Assembly (NCBI GenBank): GCA_003223995.1
Contig: QHYA01000057.1
Span: 1 to 9,316 of the forward strand
Reading direction: 5' to 3'
Length of the DNA: 9,316 bases
From: Acidobacteriota bacterium
GTDB lineage: Bacteria > Acidobacteriota > Polarisedimenticolia > QHYA01
Shown: positions 6,300-9,316 of the stretch, one piece after another
Layout of the letters: every line of letters starts with the position of its first letter
How positions within the stretch are numbered: position 1 is the first letter of the stretch
The notes under the pieces: generated by a model
Databases searched by the model: none
Seen by the model: the letters and a program-made list of their open reading frames with translations, nothing else
Told to the model about the DNA's origin: nothing
Program-made: the position numbers and the translations under genes

Positions 6300-7869
6300 C
6301 GCGGGGACCGAGGTCTGGGTGAATACCAACACCAATCAGTTCGGAACCAACCCGGGCTTTCGCTTCCAGATCGGCCAGTGGGACGCGGTGGCCGGCACGG
6401 GGCAGCTTCTCACGAGCTTCTCACAGGGGGTGGCCGAAACGGGCTACGAGTCCGTATCGGTAAGCGACGACGGGCAGTGGATCGCGTTCATCTCCAATGG
6501 CGACCTGTCGGGGCAGAATCACGACCGCAGCTACGAGGTCTTCGTGATGCGGGCGGACGGGACCCAGCTTACCCAACTCTCGAACGATCCGGCCGTCAAC
6601 GGAGGCAGCGTCATCGCTGTGGCGATGGCGGGCGGCGCCAGCAAGGTGGCCTTCTTCGCCAATACTAATCCTCTCGGAGGCAATCCCAACCACATTCCGC
6701 AGATCTACGTGATCAACCGCGACGGGACGGGCCTGACGCAAGTCACCCATAGTGCGACAGCGAAGGCGTACTTCCAGGGCATGGGCATCAGCGGCGACGG
6801 CCAGAGAATCACGTTCGGCTCGACCGACAACCCCACGGGGCAGAACGCGGACGGTTCCACTGAGGTGTTCGCGGTGCAGTCGGACGGAACGAACCTCCGG
6901 CAGCTCACCAACTCGGGCCAGGAGAGCACCTTCCCGGTCATCTCAGGTGACGGCACGAAGATCGCTTTCGCGTCGCTCGGGAACCTGACCGGGAACAACC
7001 CGTACAACATGCTCGAAGTCTTCGTGGTCAACTGGGACGGCACGGGCATGAGGCAGCTCACACGCTCCTCCACGAACCCGCTCGATCGGCGCTCATCCGA
7101 GTTTCCGTCCATCACCAATGACGGGGCCCTCGTCGTCTTCGATTCGAACCAGAAGCTGGGCACCTCGAACGCAGACGGCAACTTCGAGGTCTGGAAGATC
7201 AAGACGGATGGGACGGGGGGGCTCACGGTCCTCACGAGTGGAACACAGCAGCCCGGCGCCAGCCTGCCCGCGATCAGCGGCAACGGCAATCGGATCGCCT
7301 TCGCCTACGGCCCCGACGCCCTTGTCTCCGGCGGAAACCCGGACAAGGGGAAGGAGCTTTACGTGATGGACGCTTCCGGAGGCATTCTCCAGCAGCTCAC
7401 CAACACGAACAACACACCGGTCTCCCAGGATCCCGACATCACGCCGGACGGCAGCCGGATCGTCTTCGTCTCCAATGGCAACCTGCTCGGCACGGACGCG
7501 GACCTCACCGGGGAGATCTACCGGATCGAGGCCGGCGGCACGGGTCTTGCGCAGGTCACGAATCTGAGCGGGGCGGGACCCAGCACTCCCTCCATCGCCT
7601 CGGATCGCTCGACAATCGTCTTCTCATCCAAGGCCAACCCGCTGGGGAGCAACGCGGATCTCTCGGAGGAGATCTTCCTGATCCACGCCGATGGAACCGC
7701 TCTAAAACAGCTCACCTCAAGCCCCTCTGGGGCCTCGAAACATCCGGTGATCGCAAGGAACGGCAGCGTCGTCATCTTCGACTCGACTGCGAACCTGACA
7801 GGTGGCAACGCCGACGGTTCGACGGAATCTTCAAGGTCAATCCTGACGGGACAGGACTGCTCCAACTGA
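6127..7869 (+). CDS. Secreted PD40/TolB-like beta-propeller protein, N-terminal part (frameshifted)
   Basis: The strong AAGGAG (6116-6121) and 5-nt spacing fix ATG 6127. A signal peptide (basic start, then LFVVWAVAVTL, cleavage VRA|QV after residue 37) directs export. Repeats of roughly 50 residues follow, each shaped like ISxDGxxIAFxSxxNLTG, then NxDGSxEVFVM, then DGTGLxQLT: the PD40/TolB propeller repeat. I count nine to ten blades in this part. The frame agrees with the repeats up to Glu at 7825-7827; then a missing base turns the expected E-(I/V)-FKVNPDGTGL into ESSRSILTGQDCSN and a stop. The real protein continues in another frame and then in the ORF ending at 8820. TolB-like propellers usually bind proteins or peptides; the ligand is unknown. 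No TolA/Pal genes lie nearby, so this is not tolB itself. Confidence 0.9.
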   Translation: MEPRRSPHSLVWSSHVVTRLFVVWAVAVTLCSPAVRAQVVRQLTDVKSGWFGFPTLDDAGTEVWVNTNTNQFGTNPGFRFQIGQWDAVAGTGQLLTSFSQGVAETGYESVSVSDDGQWIAFISNGDLSGQNHDRSYEVFVMRADGTQLTQLSNDPAVNGGSVIAVAMAGGASKVAFFANTNPLGGNPNHIPQIYVINRDGTGLTQVTHSATAKAYFQGMGISGDGQRITFGSTDNPTGQNADGSTEVFAVQSDGTNLRQLTNSGQESTFPVISGDGTKIAFASLGNLTGNNPYNMLEVFVVNWDGTGMRQLTRSSTNPLDRRSSEFPSITNDGALVVFDSNQKLGTSNADGNFEVWKIKTDGTGGLTVLTSGTQQPGASLPAISGNGNRIAFAYGPDALVSGGNPDKGKELYVMDASGGILQQLTNTNNTPVSQDPDITPDGSRIVFVSNGNLLGTDADLTGEIYRIEAGGTGLAQVTNLSGAGPSTPSIASDRSTIVFSSKANPLGSNADLSEEIFLIHADGTALKQLTSSPSGASKHPVIARNGSVVIFDSTANLTGGNADGSTESSRSILTGQDCSN

Positions 7870-7956
7870 CCTCCGGCCCCTCCGGGCGCGACAGCGTCCA
7901 GCCCCGCGTTGACGACAGTGGAACCTGGGTTGCGTTCACGACGAACGCGAACCCTG
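7828..7956 (+). pseudogene. Out-of-frame propeller segment between two compensating 1-nt indels
   Basis: Bases 7830-7955, read in a frame different from both flanking ORFs, give FKVNPDGTGLLQLTSG, then PRVDDSGTWVAFTTNANP: an unmistakable continuation of the propeller repeats. Frame returns to the original at about 7956, where removing one base would give NANP-DGGPDELVEEIYRI, the same spacing as NPLGSNADLSEEIFLI in an earlier blade. The pattern is one base lost near 7828 and one gained near 7956. It could be sequencing error, a decayed gene, or recoding; error or decay is more likely than programmed frameshifting because no slippery site with a following structure is evident. Confidence 0.85.
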
Positions 7957-8820
7957 GATGGAGGCCCGGACGAGCTCGTCGAGGAGATCTACCGGATTCG
8001 CACGGACGGGACAGGGCTCCAGCGCGTGACATCTGGCCCTGGTGGTGACGCCGTGGGGGCCGACATCTCAGGGTCGGGAGGAAGAATCTCCTATGTGTCT
8101 ATACAGGATCCTCTCGGGACGAACCCGGAGCACAACGAGGAGGTCTTCAGCTACGACACGGCGACCTCCATGACCCGGCAGCTCACGTCCGCTGATGACC
8201 ACAACGCTGACATCGCCCGGATCAGCAGGGACGGGGCATATCTCTATTTTTTCACGAGCGAGGAGCTTACGGAGGACGACCCCGATTATCCGGACGATCT
8301 CTACCGGGTCGAGGTGTCAACCGACACGATCCAGCGTGTCTCGGGGCTGAGGCTCAGCGCCATTCATCCCCCTTGGGGACTCACCGTTGACCAGAACGGG
8401 GCCCATGCCGCCTTCACGACCTTCGGCAACTGGACCAATTCCAATCCGGACCTGAAGGATGAGGTGTACCTCGTTGACCTGACCGCAGCTCCGGGAATTC
8501 GGGGCAGTGGCCCAGCCCCCACGACGGTCTCATGGGACGTCGAGGCAGGGCCGATTCGCTACGACGTGCTCCGAGGCAATGTCTCGAATCTGTCCCCTGG
8601 TTCTCCTGGAACCGTGAGTCTTGGCCCGGTCCTCTGCCTGGAGAACGACTCCCCGGACGCTGACACGGCCGGCTTCGCGGACACGGAGAATCCGCCGGCC
8701 GGACAGGCATTCTTTTACCTCTATCGCGGGTCGCCGGGGCTCAAGGTCGGCCCGGGCTCATATGGCAAGTCCAGCGACAGCAGCGAGCGGGTAGCGGGGG
8801 CGGGAGACTGTTCGCTATAG
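7909..8820 (+). CDS. Propeller protein, C-terminal part (continuation of the 6127 gene)
   Basis: The open frame nominally begins at a TTG (7909), but real homology starts at about 7957, so this is not an independent gene. It lacks a ribosome site and signal peptide. It supplies the last propeller blades (EEIYRIRTDGTGLQRVTSG, then ISGSGGRISYVS, EEVFSYDT, RISRDGAYLYFF, DEVYLVDLTA). A C-terminal module of about 105 residues follows: a fibronectin III-like segment VSWDVEAGPIRYDVLRGN, then VLCLENDS, AGQAFFYLYRG and a terminal GDCSL. I recall this SWD...YDVLRG...FFYLVR pattern at the ends of many secreted proteins in metagenomic Acidobacteriota and Eisenbacteria, where it may help surface attachment; that is from memory and unverified. 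Joined with the upstream part, the whole gene (6127-8820) would encode about 897 residues. Confidence 0.85.
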   Translation: MTTVEPGLRSRRTRTLDGGPDELVEEIYRIRTDGTGLQRVTSGPGGDAVGADISGSGGRISYVSIQDPLGTNPEHNEEVFSYDTATSMTRQLTSADDHNADIARISRDGAYLYFFTSEELTEDDPDYPDDLYRVEVSTDTIQRVSGLRLSAIHPPWGLTVDQNGAHAAFTTFGNWTNSNPDLKDEVYLVDLTAAPGIRGSGPAPTTVSWDVEAGPIRYDVLRGNVSNLSPGSPGTVSLGPVLCLENDSPDADTAGFADTENPPAGQAFFYLYRGSPGLKVGPGSYGKSSDSSERVAGAGDCSL

Positions 8821-9144
8821 GGGCAAGGGTTGCGGGCGACGAACCGCGGTCGTGCCGAAGGGAGGCCCGCGTGTCGGGAAGCTGTTCATCGCCTGTCGGC
8901 TTCATGGACACGATCGGAATCCTTTGAGAAAGTTGAAGTTCATCCTTCCTGCAGGCCCCAGCGCCAGCCTCTGTGATCAGATTCGCGACGCGCGCCCTCA
9001 TCGGGAACCAACCACCACCCTGTTCAAAGCGGACATTCATCCGCGCCGCGCCTGGGTTTTCTTGCTCCTCCCGATCATCGGAAGCCTCTGGCCTCGGCCT
9101 TGCAGCACAGAAACTCGGCGGTGGCTCCAGCAGGAGGGCTTCGA
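8821..9144. other. Region without a convincing gene
   Basis: About 320 bases lie between the propeller stop and the next start. A plus-strand frame from GTG 8852 stays open to 9283 but has no ribosome site, an unusual composition (many Arg, Pro, Ser) and conflicts with the better-supported gene at 9145. Only a weak 4-bp hairpin (CCCG 8866-8869 with CGGG 8875-8878) is seen, without a T run, so no terminator can be called. No clear promoter was found. Confidence 0.5.
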
Positions 9145-9316
9145 GTGCAGCGAAATGCGAGAGCGCTATCGAGCCGAGCGCACAAAAGATGGGACGAGAC
9201 TCACAGGACGGACCGTGCGCCCAGCGATCTCTCCTCGGCCCACGAGAAGCTCGAGCGACGGATCGAGGAGCTCCGGAGCCTGAACGTGATCGGCCGCGAG
9301 CTGACCTCCGGGCTCT
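9145..9316 (+). CDS. Start of a signalling protein with GAF-linked coiled coil (partial, runs off the window)
   Basis: GTG 9145 follows AGGAGG (9132-9137) with 7 nt between. The frame is open to the window end (57 codons). The first about 25 residues are basic and nondescript. Then SSAHEKLERRIEEL and RSLNVIGRELTSGL form a heptad coiled coil followed by the typical N(E/V)IGRxLTS lead-in to a GAF domain, as found in sensor histidine kinases, RsbU-type phosphatases and diguanylate cyclases. The output domain lies outside the window, so the class cannot be named. No signal peptide or membrane segment is present in the visible part, which suggests a cytoplasmic sensor. An alternative GTG at 9121 lacks a good ribosome site. 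Confidence 0.7.
   Translation, partial: MQRNARALSSRAHKRWDETHRTDRAPSDLSSAHEKLERRIEELRSLNVIGRELTSGL

Noticed and set aside
6705..7289. Minus-strand open frame opposite the propeller gene
   Set aside because: Shadow of the repeats on the other strand; the product is rich in Ser, Pro and Val and has no motif.
6127..8820. Propeller repeats considered as a DNA-level tandem repeat or repeat-driven phase-variation locus
   Set aside because: The repeats are conserved only at protein level; nucleotide copies differ widely, and no homopolymer or short tandem repeat lies at the frameshift sites.
8852..9283. Plus-strand frame of 143 codons with a short hydrophobic stretch (AWVFLLLPIIGSLW)
   Set aside because: No ribosome site, atypical composition, and it conflicts with the better-supported frame at 9145 that has AGGAGG and a recognisable coiled coil.

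Overview
The window is high-GC DNA with tightly packed bacterial genes, strong G/C preference at third codon positions and few Shine-Dalgarno-led operons. The gene set suggests a Gram-negative-type bacterium of the Acidobacteriota/Eisenbacteria sort, known mostly from metagenomes: an archaeal/LigB-type ATP-dependent DNA ligase, a Ser/Thr kinase with an FHA partner, a RodZ-like HTH protein with a DUF2914-like tail, and a large secreted PD40/TolB-like propeller with a 'SWDxxxGxxxYDVLRG' C-terminal module. That placement is inference; there is no rRNA or tRNA here to anchor it.

Layout from left to right. (1) 1-143: ligase leader with a 12-bp palindrome and a 9-bp tandem repeat. (2) 144-1727: ATP-dependent DNA ligase. 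(3) 1856-3616 and 3613-4023: membrane Ser/Thr kinase and FHA protein, joined by an ATGA stop/start overlap. The kinase appears to have its own promoter and a GTG start, so it need not depend on the ligase transcript. A 42-codon ORF with a perfect Shine-Dalgarno follows the FHA gene. (4) 4118-4621, minus strand: a secreted protein of unknown function, convergent with the kinase operon. (5) About 4622-5009: a partly AT-rich intergenic region with a possible promoter, an inverted repeat, one doubtful small ORF and a dense cluster of palindromes. (6) 5010-6299: bitopic HTH-TM-DUF2914 protein whose frame runs 173 nt into the next gene. (7) 6127-8820: an exported beta-propeller protein of about 897 residues and about 14 blades, broken by two compensating 1-nt indels into two ORFs. 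(8) 8821-9144: no convincing gene. (9) 9145 to the window end: start of a cytoplasmic signalling protein with a coiled coil of the type that precedes GAF domains.

Functionally, the centre of the window is a signalling cassette. A transmembrane kinase senses through an unknown extracytoplasmic domain. Its small FHA partner carries an N-terminal TxxD motif that could be phosphorylated and bound by an FHA domain. The HTH/DUF2914 and propeller genes lie next to each other on the same strand and probably form an envelope-associated pair. I see no CRISPR array, insertion sequence, phage gene or recognisable defence system. The observations most worth following up are the double frameshift in the propeller gene, the lost or overlapping stop of the gene before it, and the palindrome cluster upstream of the HTH gene.
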